Both the position numbers and the translations under genes were made by a program. From Lyophyllum atratum (lineage: Eukaryota > Basidiomycota > Agaricomycetes > Agaricales > Lyophyllaceae), in NCBI GenBank assembly GCA_014905825.1, contig JACGCN010000037.1:186001-250000 (forward strand): DNA of 64,000 bases. Reading direction: 5' to 3'. Positions 37,539 to 50,462 of the stretch are shown piece by piece. Under the pieces are notes generated by a model. That model saw only the letters and a program-made list of their open reading frames with translations, ran no database searches and was not told where the DNA came from. Each line of letters opens with the position of its first letter. Positions within the stretch are counted from its first letter, which is position 1.

Positions 37539-37937
37539 GGTAACGGCACAAGATTAGGCAGACTCGGTTGTCACAAACGGTGTCGGAGATTTCTTGATCA
37601 GGCCCCTTAAACCGCTGAACAGAAATTATCAAACCTTTCAAACGGACTAAAAACCTAGAAGACACAGAACTGATGCATTCTTTGCATTAAGAAGCTTGCG
37701 ATGACTCGCAAAAAACTTCACCGAGGTTGGACTAAGGCAATCGCACGATAAGACTGATAGACAGAAGCCGCAAGATTATGGTGGTGCTAGTTTAGGGTTA
37801 GGGCTTGCCTTTTCCGCTACTGAGTCAGCCTGCTGATCAGTCCGCGATCGACGTGGTGACTTAGCACCAACAGCGACAGCCCAACATACAAATCCACGTA
37901 ACCGAGGTCTTCCTATCCACCGCGGAACAATCTATCG
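37539..37937. promoter_or_regulatory. Divergent intergenic region between UreG and USB1
   Basis: The two start codons face away from each other across about 400 bp, so both promoters should be here. Two TTAGGG units occur at 37794-37805; this is too short to call a telomeric repeat. Confidence 0.45.
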
Positions 37938-39041
37938 ATGACTATGAGAGAATCTTCCAGCTCGTTAGTGACCTATTCCAGCTCTGAGTCAGATGACAAC
38001 GACAACGAGCCAGAGAAGCGACCTACGAAGAAACGGTGCGTTTGTGTTTGCTATAGTTAGTCTCAAGCTGACGTACCGTTGCGGAGAAGAAAGCTTCCCT
38101 CACTGTCTTCATCGTTGCTAAGTCCTATCCCGGTAGACCGCCCGGAACTGCATCAAGGTCGCATACGAACCAAGCCTCATGTCGAAGGGCAGTGGGCAGC
38201 CCACATTTACGTCTCTTTAATCGTGGAAAGGCATTCAGCACTGTACCCAGTAATAAGCGACGTATTGAGAGATGCGAAGGAGACTTCTCCAACTTTGAAT
38301 GACTTCTGGTCGAGTAGTGGATCACCGAAGAGACGTGAATTGCACATTTCACTTTCTCGTCCAACATACCTGCGCGCACATCAAAGAGAGGATTTGAAGA
38401 GAGCGGTCAAAGGAATCTCTAAAAGGTTCTCTCCGTAAGTTATAGCAGTCTTGACAATGATGTATGGTGGGAGACTGATTGGGGAGTCGCTCCCAGGTTT
38501 GCCGTCTCCTTCGCGACCTTTGCCGAACTCGTCAATGACGAACGTACACGGACATTCCTCACAATGGAGGTGGGCGCAGGACACCACGAGGTAGTGCACG
38601 TTGCTACCTGAGGCGAGTACGGGTCAATAAGCTAACCCCCCTGATCCACAGCTTCAAGCCATTTCAGCCGCCTTGACACCCACGCTGCAAGCCATCCGGC
38701 AGAAAGAATTTTATTCGGACCCTCGTTTTCACGCATCCATTGCATGGGCCCTTCTTGATAGGCCCTCCTCGCCCTGTCATGACTTAACCCCTGCGATTGC
38801 CGATGTCAACTCTGCATTGGCCGAGGCTAGTCCGATACTACATGCCGTTAACGAATCCCCCGGACCAGAGACTGAATCAAAATTTTCCACCATTCCCCAT
38901 CTTCCCAAGGACTTAATTCCGACGCTAAACGGTCATCACGGTGCTAGATTATCTTCCACAAAAACAGGGATCTATGATGTTGACGCGATCTCCGTCAAGA
39001 TTGGGAAAGAAATTCACACCTGGCATTTCTCGGGTTTGTGA
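37938..39041 (+). CDS. USB1: U6 snRNA 3'-5' exonuclease Usb1 (2H phosphoesterase)
   Basis: Usb1 trims the oligo(U) tail of U6 snRNA and leaves a cyclic or 3' phosphate end that protects it. The start at 37938 gives MTMRESSSSLVTYSSS with an acidic run and a nuclear-type KRPTKKR, then an intron. The fold follows from VEGQWAAHIYVSL. The two catalytic H-x-S motifs are LHISLSR (about 38340-38360) and FHASIAW (about 38729-38749). C-terminal strands end with HTWHFSGL before TGA 39039-39041. Two or three short introns are needed. The first has donor GTGCGT at about 38036. Length is about 320 residues, normal for fungi. Both catalytic histidines are present. Confidence 0.92.
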
Positions 39042-41231
39042 ACTCACGGAGAAGTCAGCGAAGTCCACGGGTCATTTTGCAAGGTACAAAATACATGTCC
39101 GGCCGTCAATGTGCGCATACACATGGTTCTTACTTTCTCAATAGAGTGAGGGCTGCGATCAATTCTGCTATTTTCGCCGCGGAATGCTTCAGAGTTCAAG
39201 TAAAAAATGTAAAATCCCTTTCTTTGACCGACTCTGCGGACTGATGCTTCAATCAGGTCCTTGATGCTGACCCCTCCCCCTCTCTGCATCGCTCATATTT
39301 GATGAAGGCATCTCTCGACCTCGCGAAAAATGCCCCAGTACTCAGCCACAAAGAAGGCCGACACAAAAAACATCATGATAGCCGATCCGCACTACCACCG
39401 CGATTCGGCGATCACTACGAAATGCAAACCGCCTATGCATACATGCCGCATCGCAGATCCTACTTCATGGCCGGTATTCCTGTCCTGCTCATGCTTACGG
39501 TCTGTGGAACTTTCGAGTTGACCGCGGAACCTGACGGTTTCGGGTCAAGTCCTGATATGGCTCCACATCATCATCACTTATGTCTACCGGCGGATTAATT
39601 GTCTTTCGAAGCTTGAAGGGCCATGTTCCGGGCTCTTGAACTCGGACTAACAGCGCAAGTACCTGATCCTCATGTCAAAAAGGCTCGTCGTTTTGTCTGT
39701 CAGTCCATCTTGATGGGTGATAGTACGTTTGACCGCTGTATTCACTGTCATTGATCAAGAGATGTAAGTATGTATTTGGAGCCATTACGGTATGTGTAGG
39801 ACTGATGCTTGATTTCAACCTTGGATTGACCGTCGGAACTTTAGGCTCTACATAGTTAAGTTCTATTTCCCTCAAGACTTCCACTGGTTTTCTGTTTCTA
39901 TTTCGATGAAAAATTACACCATGTACCAAGTACTCTGTTGTGAGTGTGCGTCCCAAGAGCACAAGGTTCGGATGTATCACACTCCCCCCTCTCTATTCTC
40001 AAGCCCCTCTCTAAACTTGGCCCTTCTGGCTTTTACGTAGACTGAAAATACCACATTGCAGGCACACAAGTCGCCAAGTGATCAACCGCGCAATCGTGGA
40101 AGGATGAGCTGGCCCTCAAAAGTATACATATCTACTCTCTCCCGGGCTTCAAGGGGTTTAGGAAAGCGCGATCATACACATTTGATCTGGAAGCGCTTTT
40201 CCATCTATGGCCGGCAGCGAAGAACCAAGGACATAAAACGGAAGCAATCCATCAAACATTTTCTGCGGGTCAATACATGGAAGGAAGGTATTACAAAGCC
40301 ATTCGTATTCACTCCGAGCCTCCCGCATCCGCTTAGCTCTGATCTTCTCTGTGTGCGCAGTAGCACTGTATAGAACGAGTCCGTCCCCATGACCTGCAAC
40401 TCAAATCAAAGGAAGTAGAAGCAACAGGGGACAACCGAAACCACAAGATTGTTAACACATCCAAAGATCTGACAATCTTTACCTTCTCTCGATGTGGCGC
40501 TTCATTCGGGACCTGGATCGATAGTCCCTTTGGTGTTAAATATATGTCGAACTGGTGGCAGCCGAACCGAACCAGAAGTTCAAGAGCAGCCATCTATGTT
40601 ATCCTATACATCAGAACATTCAAGTTCTTTTCTATCTCCTACTAAGCATGTCTTCCAGGGCCAAGGCACTACACTCCGGGCAAGTTTTTCCACTGAATGT
40701 TCCTCACATCGATCGACGTTATGCTACTTACGGCACCTACAGCTCGGTCTTGAAAGCTTTATAGTTCTAATTCTCGCAACCCCTTGCTGGTGATGGAAGG
40801 AGTTCGCACCGTATCCTGGAAGAAATGACGGAGCCCTTTATTCAACTCCGAGGACCTCGTCCGGTTTTCTTGTCGCCTATCTCAGCTTAAACATAGAAAG
40901 ATATTGTTGTATTCACAAATCCTCCAACCGACAAGCGACGGGCATACGCTGTTCGGTTGGTAACGCGAATTGAAAGTAATGAAGTTGCTTATGTCTTCAC
41001 CACTCCCCCGGAGAAATAGGCTATCGCTGTCCACATTATAAAGCAGCACCGATTTGCACTAATAACTGTCATCCAAATGTTAACCTGGGCGAGGAGGTAT
41101 CGGCGACTTGTGACCGAGGTTCAATACGACAGGTAGTAGGCGACTGTTCAGTTCCTGAGTATTCCGCGATCTGGACTATCTATAGACGGAATTCCATACC
41201 TTATAGTAACCGAGGTGACGGATGTATAACG
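39042..41231. other. 2.2-kb region with no convincing gene
   Basis: This lies between USB1 and the first P450. Frames of about 60-105 codons exist on both strands (for example 39299-39598 on plus and 40333-40593 on minus). None matches a family I know or joins to others through good splice signals. A decayed gene or a non-coding transcript cannot be excluded. Confidence 0.4.
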
Positions 41232-43407
41232 TTAATAGTTGTCCGATGTATCCGTTTGTTGGATAAGTGTAGATGCCAACTGTGAACGAGGTCTAATATT
41301 GCATCGGAATGGCTGGGGATGGCTAGTGGCGAGTGAAATTTCTCAGACCGAAATCGCGATGATACCAAAGGCCAGTTACCTCGTAAATGATGTGATAAAT
41401 GCAACCTCAGGTGTGATCTCTTTCCCAAGTCTATCAATGGCTTTGGAGATTTGGAGGGTCGAAAGCATCGTCACCATGGCGATCCACAGACTGGCTTCAG
41501 CGACATGTCGGCCAGGACAGAGCCTTGAAAGGGGTCACCGCAGGTGGATCTCAGCGCTCATCCACACGGCAAACAAATTAACAAACCTACGTCCGAAGCC
41601 CCACGTCGCACCGGAAGGAGGCTCGCCCCGACCTTCTGGCTTGGGCAGAAACCGGGTGGGATCGAATGTGAAAGGATCAGTATAGAGGCTCTCGTCCCAG
41701 GTCATGCCCCTTAGGTATTTGGGATCACCCCCAGGTCGTTGAGAATGATTGGGACCCCATACCTGATATTTGGGATGATAAGTGATCCCTTGGGTATAAA
41801 TATACCATTATACACGTCATCTTCCACTACACGATGAGGGATGCCTGCGTACGGTCATGGTAAGTATGGATGTACCGCCGGCGTGTGGAACTACTTCACA
41901 TGTCGGAAGAGGGTGGTTCCATCTGATGCAAGACGCCGCAATAAGTAATCTGTTCGGCACATAGGTACTCGAACAACATGCCTCAGAGTCTCCTGCAGGA
42001 GACTTTCAAGGTACGGGAGGGAAGCCCGATCGTTGAACTCAGGTAAACGATCGGTTCCTACCACAGCATCAAGTTCCTCTTGTGCTCTGACTTGGCACTC
42101 TGGGTAAAGCACCATCGCTAGCATAAAGAAAGAGAGCATTGATGAAGTCTCCATTCGGAATACTAAATGCATTAGAAATAACCAGTTGGGCCATTTTGAA
42201 TTGTTACTTACCGTCTCTGCACCTGCTATATAGGCCGTAGTAGCCATGCCTTTGATGTCATCGACACCATATCCCACGCCATGGCCCTCATTATTAAGTG
42301 CATCTAGTTGGGAAGCCATGACCGATGCTTTCGCTGTTCCCTCAGCCTATATCGAGGTCAAACCGGTAATAATTAACCCGACTGTGCGCGAGCGAACCAT
42401 TTGTCCCTGGACGTCTTGGAATGGAAATTCGTACATCTCTCTGACCTTTGGATAGTGGTGTCTCGCGAATCGTGCATAGTAGGTTCCAGGAAACCAGGAT
42501 GGCATGTATTGAACTCAAAATAAAGGGAAGCAAGATGACATCTGAATTGGAGTAGGCCACACTCACGGAAGGGAAATACATCAAGTAGATTGGATCCCAC
42601 CGATCCCAGTTGGGTGAGGGTCCAGCCGACCTCATCTGCGAGTTTGACATACGGGTCGATGTCGGAAACTACCTGATGTCCATGCACGATCCTCATAATT
42701 ATAGCTGTCGAGAACCTGTTGAGAATTCAGACTTCATCAATGCCGCACCACAGTAGCTGAGGCATAACGGAGCAGCATGGCCCACTGGAAAATGCTCGCA
42801 CCTGGTGAGACGCTTCTCCCAGTCTTCTGGATCATTGACAAGACTTTGGACGAGCACACGGGCTTCGCGCACTTGAATGGGGCGATAGTTTGAACTTGCC
42901 TTCTTGTTGAAATGTTGCTTGAACATCCGCCGCTGCACCTGGAAACTCTTTCCATATGGTAGAAATGCCAGGTTATCGGTCCATCCCATTCTGTCCATTT
43001 GAGGCAAGATTCCTCAGCGGCACAACCTGTCTTGCACTGCAGAATTGACGCACATGTCGAATACACGCAGACGAGGTCTATCATTGTAATTTGAACTCCT
43101 CTTTTCCATCAACTCGACTGCCGTTTGAATATTGTTTACAATGATTGTGATTCGACCGAGAATATTGAGGTGCATAATGTTACCTACAGATCCTGGTTAG
43201 CACCACTGCTTCTGAAAGGTGAGGTGATGCACCGTAAGTTTTTCCCATTTTATAGAAGAATATATCGAAATCTGAGGTGGGTGCAATCCTCAGGTGGCCT
43301 ATGAGCGGATCGCATGGCGGGCCGGGGGGTAGGGGAGGGTATCGTGGTCGGCAGAGGCGGTATACGAACACAAACGCGCAGAGGGGAGCTAGAAGCAGGA
43401 GCGACAT
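41232..43407 (-). CDS. Cytochrome P450 monooxygenase, copy 1 of tandem array
   Basis: This is a microsomal heme-thiolate monooxygenase of the sort often called O-methylsterigmatocystin-oxidoreductase-like in mushrooms. The start at 43407 gives a membrane anchor (LLLLAPLCAFVFVY) and the proline hinge RYPPLPPGPP. C-helix region: KSFQVQRRMFKQHFNKK. I-helix: TTAYIAGAETT, with an intron at the end. K-helix: ESLLQETLR (E-x-x-R). [20 protein letters not shown] precedes the heme motif WGFGRRLCPGRHVA, whose second Arg codon is split by a phase-2 intron. A last intron separates ITSFT from HPQPFRCNIRPRSQ. It ends LIQQTDTSDNY at 41232. No internal stop remains after splicing. The substrate is unknown. 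Confidence 0.88.
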
Positions 43408-43663
43408 GGGATCAGAAAATAACACTATCACTCACGTCCCCTCCTTATCAATCCCATGAGTGAATACGTAAGTTCCAAGGGAGTTGCAGGGCACCTTTAA
43501 AGCCATAGCACATGTGTATCGGTGAATCAGTCGGTGGCGTTGTTGGCAGTCATGTTACCATTATACATGAGGCAGTCACGGTCTCAACAGAGCACTGTAA
43601 GAGTTGCATTTGGCTGTCCGTCTTACATGCGCAGAGCGATGCCGGTACTTATAAGTGCATACA

Positions 43664-45904
43664 TCAGTAATTTTCTGAAGTACCCGCTTGCCGGATCAGG
43701 GAGAGCGTCGCCTGCGAGCGCGGACGAATCACACAGGGGAATGGACGTGGACGACTAGAGGCACCAAGTTCAACAGGCACATCACAGATACGGACTGCAA
43801 GTCAGCATTTATAAGACTGCGAGGGACGGTGGTCTCTACCTTGCAATCGATGTGAGGAATGCGACCTCCGGTGTTACCTCCTTGCCATCGTCGCCCACTT
43901 CTTTCGATATATCTAGGGTCAGGAGGATCGTGGCCATCGCAATCCAGAGGCTGGCGTCTGCCACATGACGACCAGGGCAAATCCTACAGGAGAGATAGGT
44001 AAGTCGTGAGTCCATAGTTTCAAAGGTTAAGATAACTATTGGTATGTTGACTAACCTTCGCCCAAAACCCCACGTCGCCCTGGGAAGGGGCTCGTTTCGG
44101 CCCACCGGCCTCGGTGAAAATCGAGTGGGATCGAAGGAAAAGGGATCACTGTATATATTCGCATCCCATGTCATACCTCTTACAAGCATGTGCTCCGTTA
44201 GTCAGATGCTCAACATGAGAGCGTGTTAGAGATGTACCTAATATTAGGGATGATGACGGATCCCTTTGGGATGAACATCCCATCATAGATATCGTCCTCG
44301 AGCACACGATGAGGAAGAGCTATACGAAAGATCATACACGGTAAGCTTGAAGGTAATGGATTTAGTATCGATGTGCGACTTTCCTGTAGGCACCGGGTGA
44401 TTCCATCTGACATCATTGACAAAAGTCAATGACGTTCCTACGAGAGAAACAAGAGTAATCTACCTGAGGGTCTCTTGAAGCAGGCTTTCCAGGTAAGGGA
44501 GCGAGGTGCGGTCATCAAATTCAGGTAAGCGCCCAGTTCCATCGATTTCCTCTTGCGCTCTGATTTGGCACTGCGGATAGAGAACCATCGCAAGGATGAA
44601 GATAGATAGGGCAGAAGATGTCTTGAATTCGAATTCCAGCTGTTAGATGGGTAGTTATCAGTACCTAGCGGCTTGCTCACTGTTTCGGCACCCCCAATGT
44701 AGGCGGTCACAGCGACTCCTTTGATGTCATCAAGGTCATACGAAGTTTTGTGGCCTATAGCAGCTTCGTTGTTGAGAGCATCAAGTTGAGATGCCATCAT
44801 CGATGGTTTTGCCGTCCCTTTGGCCTGTGCAATAACACTGTAAGCAATATGTCCATGTCCGCAATTATTGTCGACCAACCATCTGCGCCCGCACTTCATT
44901 AAACGGATATTCATGCATATTTCGAACTTTTGGAAGGTTGTCTCTTGCGAATTGCGCGTAATACGTCCCTGGAAACCAAGATGGCATATACTGGACTGCA
45001 AATGATGGTAAATCCAGAGCAGAAAGAAGATGCAGCTCGCTTACGGAAAGGGAAGAAATCGAGGATGCTGGCTCCTACAGCACCGGCCTGTGTAAGGGCT
45101 AAGCCGACCTCATCCACCAGCTTGACATACGGATCGTCTTCTGGCATGACTTGGTGCCCGTACGTTATCCGCATGATGATTGCTGTCGAAAATCTGCATA
45201 CAATCAGCCTTTTCCTGAAATATGCAGAGCTGAATTCACATACCTGCTAAGGAACTTTTCTCGGTTGCTGGGGTTATCAACCAGGTTCTGGACAAGGAGG
45301 CGTGCTTCGCGGAGTTGGATGGGTTGGTATTTCATGCTAGCGTCCTTGTTAAAGTGTTCATGGAACATTCGTCGGTGACGATGGAAGCGTTCTCCGTATG
45401 GCATAAATCCTAAACTGTTTGTCCACCCCATACTGCGGAAACGTCAGGAACCCGAAGGAGAACCGATAAATGGGCATGGGGCAAGGCAGTAGGGAGCGAG
45501 ATTAAGCTGAATGAAGGAAGAAAGGCACGAAAAGCGCACCATTCAAGTACCCTGATAGGTGCTCTGTCGCTGTAAACAGAACCCCTTCTGTCCAGCAATT
45601 CGACCGCTGTCTGAACACTGTTTACGATGATCATTATGCGACCAAGAAAGTTCAGATGTGTGATATGACCTGTAGATATATATCGAGATCATAACTAGCC
45701 AACAGAATTGGACTACGGACCATAGGCATTTCCAAGCTTGTAAAAGAAGATATCAAACTCGGACGTGGGGGCGATTCGAAGATGTCCTATCAATGGGTCA
45801 GCTGGAGGGCCGGGCGGGAGAGGCGGGCGCCGAGGGCGGGAGAAGCGGTAAAGGCATAATGAGAGAAACGCAGAAAGAAGCAGGAAGGGGAGATGGAGAG
45901 ACAT
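43664..45904 (-). CDS. Cytochrome P450 monooxygenase, copy 2 of tandem array
   Basis: This is close kin of copy 1 with the same exon plan. The start at 45904 gives MSLHLPFLLLSAFLSLCLY (anchor) and RRPPLPPGPPADPLIGHLR. MGWTNSLGFMPYGERFHRHR follows an intron after SDRAPIRVLEW. The I-helix is AVTAYIGGAETTSS (the threonine pair is restored across an intron), and the K-helix is ESLLQETLR. MTWDANIYSDPFSFDPTRF precedes WGFGRRICPGRHVADASLWI, again with a phase-2 intron inside the second Arg codon. The last exon encodes SRPRPFPCVIRPRSQ and ends AGTSENY at 43664. It is intact after splicing. The gap to copy 1 is about 260 bp. Confidence 0.88.
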
Positions 45905-46144
45905 GTTGAGGCGCGTCGTCGGCCATCCTTTCTTTTGTACTTGAATTTATTCTTGGCTGGGGACGGATTTAGGAAGTGTTTGGGCATTGCTCATGCTACA
46001 AGCACATCGGCCAGTCATATCGTAGTGTTCTATCTCCTTGCTCCCAATTCGGACTGACAGTTCCTCGATTTGTACTGACGGACTATTTCAGGCAGAGCAT
46101 CCTCAGGGCACACAATCTGAATCACAATGTACACATCCGAATCA

Positions 46145-47619
46145 TCAATGATCTGACGTATCTGCCGTTTGGATAAGCGCCAGCGCTGGAGGTAAAGGTC
46201 GTCTGATGATACTTACATGATAATGGTCGTGGACAACTGCAGACACATCCGAATTAGCTCTATACAGACATCTGCAAGGAGCAGAAGCATGAAGTACCTA
46301 GTACCAGTGGTTTCCACTGCTGTGGGTGATTCCCTCTCCATTCCTGTCCGCAGCCTTTCTAATATTAAGAGTCGACAAGATGGTGGCCACTGAGATCCAA
46401 AGATTAATGTCAGGCAGATGCCGGCTGCTTCATATCCTAGGAAACAATAAGCAAAGATATCAGGAGGCAAGTGCTCACGGTCCCCACTCACCGCGGCCGA
46501 CTGATCCAAGCGGAAGCGGGGTCAAAAATGAATGGATTGGAGTAAACGTTCTCATCCCACGTCATAGTACCTGGTGGTCGTTTGAGTGCGAGATTTAATT
46601 TGGGTTTTTAATGTACTGACATACCTGACGTTCGGAATGGTCATCGAGCGCTCGGGAATTAACTTCCTCCATCACATGATGAGGCGCCCCAGGCGTACAT
46701 ATGTTGAACTATAGATGGACATGGTCGCGATCATCTCGGCACGAACAGTTTATGTCCCTTAGGAATGGAGAAACGTCAATGTGCATGCCCGCCGCTGACC
46801 CTGCGTTTGCGACCGCTACACTGGAGGATCATTATCTGAGTATACTTGATATCCAAATACTATCGGCGTTACGATCGAGACAGCAAGCCTACACATTTTC
46901 AGTTAAGAAGTGCGGTGACTATAACATATCATGTGCCATACTGATACATACCTGTCTGATAGTTCCTCTCGGTCCTCTGGGTTTACGCCGAGTGACGAGG
47001 AGACGCGCCTCACGAAGTTGGTTCGGCTGTGGTTCACGGTCGTGTGCTTGCTGAAGTGTTTGTAGAACGTTGACCCATGCTGCTGGAAAGATCTCCCATA
47101 TTGCATCCGCGCCAAGTCCTTAATTCGTCTCATCCTTTCGAGTGCTAGAGATATCAGCATCATGACACGCGTGATATATGGACGAAAGAGAGACACAGGG
47201 TAAATACCTTCAACGAGCCTCGATTGCCTCGATGAAGCAATTCAAGCTTCTCTTTTCTAGTCTTAAGCCTGCGAATTTCAATTCAACATGCCCCCTTTGT
47301 ACCTCCATTCACTAATAATACCGCGGTTTGAACGTTATTCGCGATGAGAGGATGCGGCCAGCGAGATTAAGGTGCATGATCCTGCCTATACTTTCGTTTG
47401 ACAGTCGTAACAGGATGCAACATGCCAGGACTCACCTTATTCCTTTCCTAGTTCGCAGAAAAACAAATGAAAACCGGAAGGTGCGAGCCTCCAATAAGTG
47501 GAGGAATCGTAGGACTGCCAGTCGAGGCGAAGTTGGTGGTTTCGACTGACAATTCCGGCAATGTCGGGCTATCGGTACAATACACATGTCATGGCGAAAA
47601 GGGCAAGAAAGAGGAGCAT
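46145..47619 (-). pseudogene. Cytochrome P450 pseudogene in the tandem array
   Basis: Homology to the flanking P450s is clear, but the gene is broken many times. From ATG 47619 the anchor reads MLLFLALFAMTCVLYR and hits TAG (47569-47571). Further on come RLAP and FHLFFCELGKE, then another stop. The C-helix region survives (MQYGRSFQQHGSTFYKHFSK). The I-helix and K-helix part is missing, and the locus is only 1.5 kb against about 2.2 kb for its neighbours. APHHVMEEVN continues in another frame as IPERSMTIPNVR. MTWDENVYSNPFIFDP is kept, but the heme motif has become SRPR-I-stop-SSRHLPD. TGA at 46430-46432 sits exactly at the heme-ligand cysteine. The end LIQTADTSDH resembles copy 1. It still carries the phase-2 intron in the motif. 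Confidence 0.9.
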
Positions 47620-47903
47620 TGCTGCGGCTTGAGTGGTGAAGTCATCTTATTAATATTCAGAAGTGGTGTATAGAGTGAGGGTAACAATTGGGAGGCGCTA
47701 ACGACGCGTTTGCCACAAGACGCGCGTCCGCAAACTCCGCCCGAACAGGGTAAGCGGAGCGCCAATTCGCATTTCACCGACGTTCAGAGGTGACATGAGG
47801 GAGATATACTGCTGGTCATTCAAATATTCAAGTACCAATACTACAGAAGTCATCGACATCCGAATATCAACGAGAATTAGCCTATTATCAGGCTATCGTC
47901 CAC

Positions 47904-50077
47904 TCAGTAGTTATTCTCCACATCTGCCTGCAAAACGAGGCACTCGGCCGACTTCGAGCGCGGGCGAATACTGCACTGGAAAGGACGCGGGCGGCTGCAG
48001 AGACAGGACAGCAGAAGATATGTTTCTGTCAGGATCGAATCTATGCTTCACGCAAGGCGCTTACCTTGCCACAGAGGTGTAGAATACCTCTTCCGGGGTG
48101 ATCTCCTCTCCATCTTCATTCTTCGCTTTCGAAATATGCAGGGTCGACAGAATGGTAGCCATCGCAATCCACACACTGGCATCCGCGAGATGCCGGCCAG
48201 GACATATCCTGAACCAATCCGAGGTCAATCGCATGTGTCTGCTATTACTGAGTTGCACGGATTGACGCACCTACGCCCGAATCCCCACGTCGCACCCGAG
48301 AAGGTCTCCCCACGGCCTACAGGCTTCTGCATATACCTGGTGGGGTCAAATGTAAACGGATCCTCGTATATATTGTCATCCCAAGTCATTCCTCTAACTC
48401 CCCTCCTTCAGGTGTATACCCTCGTGATGAACTGATTCTCATACCTGATATTTGCGATTACAACTGAGCCTTTCGGTATGAACATACCATCATATACATC
48501 ATCCTCTGAGACCTGATGGGGCACCCCTACGAGGACAACAAATCATCGAGAGTGAGAGAGAAAATAATACTGGAAGCTAGTTGACTGACCTGTTGGGACA
48601 GGATGGTGCCACCTGATCGGCGAAACCGCGGTCAGTAGGTTGTGAATTGAACTGAGTCAACATACCTGAGGGTTTCCTGAATGAGACATTCGAGATACGG
48701 CAGTGACGCTCGATCATCAAATCGAGGCAGACGTTCTGTCCCTACGACCGCATCGAGTTCTTCCTGAGCCCGAAGTTGGCAATGTGGGTATAGAACCATT
48801 GCCAAGAAGAAGATTGACAATGTTGAAGAGGTCTTGAACATTCCAGAGTATCAGGAACGGTTTGGCAGTATAGTCGAAAGGCCTCACTGTTTCCATACCA
48901 GCAATATAGGCAGTAGCCCCAACACTCTTGATGTCATCTTCGTTGTAGTCGACCGTACGGCTTGTTTGGTTCAGGGCTTCCAACTGGGACAGCATCATCG
49001 ATGGCTTTGCAATGCCTCTCGCCTGTAGAAGTTCACCGCTAAGCAATCGAAATAGTCGAGCCGCAGAGACTCACCACCTGTTCCCGCACCTCTCGAAGCG
49101 GAAAATCATACACCGCTTTGACCGTTGGAAAGTTGGCTCTTGCGAAGTTCGCGTAGTATGTCCCAGGGAACCAAGAAGGCAAATACTGAACTATTGTTTA
49201 CAACATCAATATCACGCAAAAGCAACAGATCTCGACGGTCGACTTACGGAATGGGAAGAAGTCGAGAAGGTTGCCTCCCGTTGAGCCTCCGTGTATGAGC
49301 GCCTCTCCCGCCTCTTCTGCAAGCTTCATAAATGGGTCATCGTCCGAAGTAATCTGATGCCCAGACACGATTTCCGAGATAATTGCCGCAGAAAATCTAT
49401 ATGGGAAGTTGGGATAAGTCGCTACTTACACAGGTATGAGGCGTGGCAGCACGCGCCTGTTCAGGAAGTTCTCCCTCCCCTCCGGATTCTTGACGAGATG
49501 CTGCACAAGAAGACGTGCTTCACGGAGTTGCATGGATTTGTACGTCCTAGCTACATCCTTCTTGAAGTGTTGCTGGAACATTCGCCGATGCGTTTGAAAC
49601 CTCTTGCCATGCGGCAACATTGACAAGGCCAGCGTCCAGCCCATCCTTTTGATGCATCTCAGTACATTGACACGACAACGAAAATAAATGGAAGTTCGAC
49701 GAACAAGTCAAAGACCCTCATAAGCTTTCGATCGCTGTAATTTGTACTGCGTTTCTCCAATAACTCCACTGCCCTATCGACACTGTTGATGACGATTGTG
49801 ATCCGGCCCAGGACATTGAGGTGCATGATATCGCCTGGTGAAGTTCAACGGTCGATCTGTTTTGTGAATTCCAGTGTGTTGACATACCATAGGCTTTCCC
49901 AAGTTTATAGAAAAAGACGTGAAAGTCGGAAGTGGGCGCGAGCCTGAGGTGTCCTACGAGCGTATCAGCCGGGGGACTAGGAGGAAGAGGCAAATGGCGT
50001 AGTCGGCGCTTGCGGAAGAACTGGAATAACACTGCACAGGCTGCGACGAAGCACACAGCTTGTAAGGAAGGGGACAT
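47904..50077 (-). CDS. Cytochrome P450 monooxygenase, copy 4 of tandem array
   Basis: This is the third intact member. The start at 50077 gives an anchor ([17 protein letters not shown]), then [19 protein letters not shown] and [54 protein letters not shown] and [15 protein letters not shown] follow. I-helix: [14 protein letters not shown], completed across an intron. K-helix: [28 protein letters not shown] leads to [20 protein letters not shown] with the shared phase-2 intron. The last exon encodes [15 protein letters not shown] and stops at 47904 after VENNY. No frame break is seen. From anchor and hinge it should sit on the ER membrane and take electrons from P450 reductase, which is not encoded here. 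Confidence 0.88.
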
Positions 50078-50462
50078 GACCGCGGTAAGGAATCAATATT
50101 CAATGATCAACGAGATGTCCATACATCCTTCGTGAGACCAATTTCGCGTCTTCCACACCTTGACATCATGGATGGACGTTCAACGGAACCGAAGTGGAAA
50201 GCTTGCCGAACGGCGAAGCGGACACGAGTCTTTGTTGACGCAAGCAAACCTAAACAAACGCGTGACATTTTTGGGACGCGTTCCGAATCCATTGTGTACC
50301 TTGTGCGAGCAACTTGCATGTGTACATTTGTTGGACCTTGAAATTTGTGTAACCCAGCACTCTCCCCAGAGATAACAGCGCACTTCCCTCTCAGTGATTT
50401 CGACCTCCGTACCTATTTCCCTCAGCTTTCAAAACTTTACGGGCCTGCAGGATGGTAGGGTG

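Noticed and set aside
37794..37805. Two TTAGGG units resembling a telomeric repeat
   Set aside because: Only two copies inside a normal gene-to-gene gap; expected by chance and not evidence for a chromosome end.
39299..39598. 99-codon plus-strand frame downstream of USB1
   Set aside because: Composition is not convincing, there are no splice partners, and no known motif.
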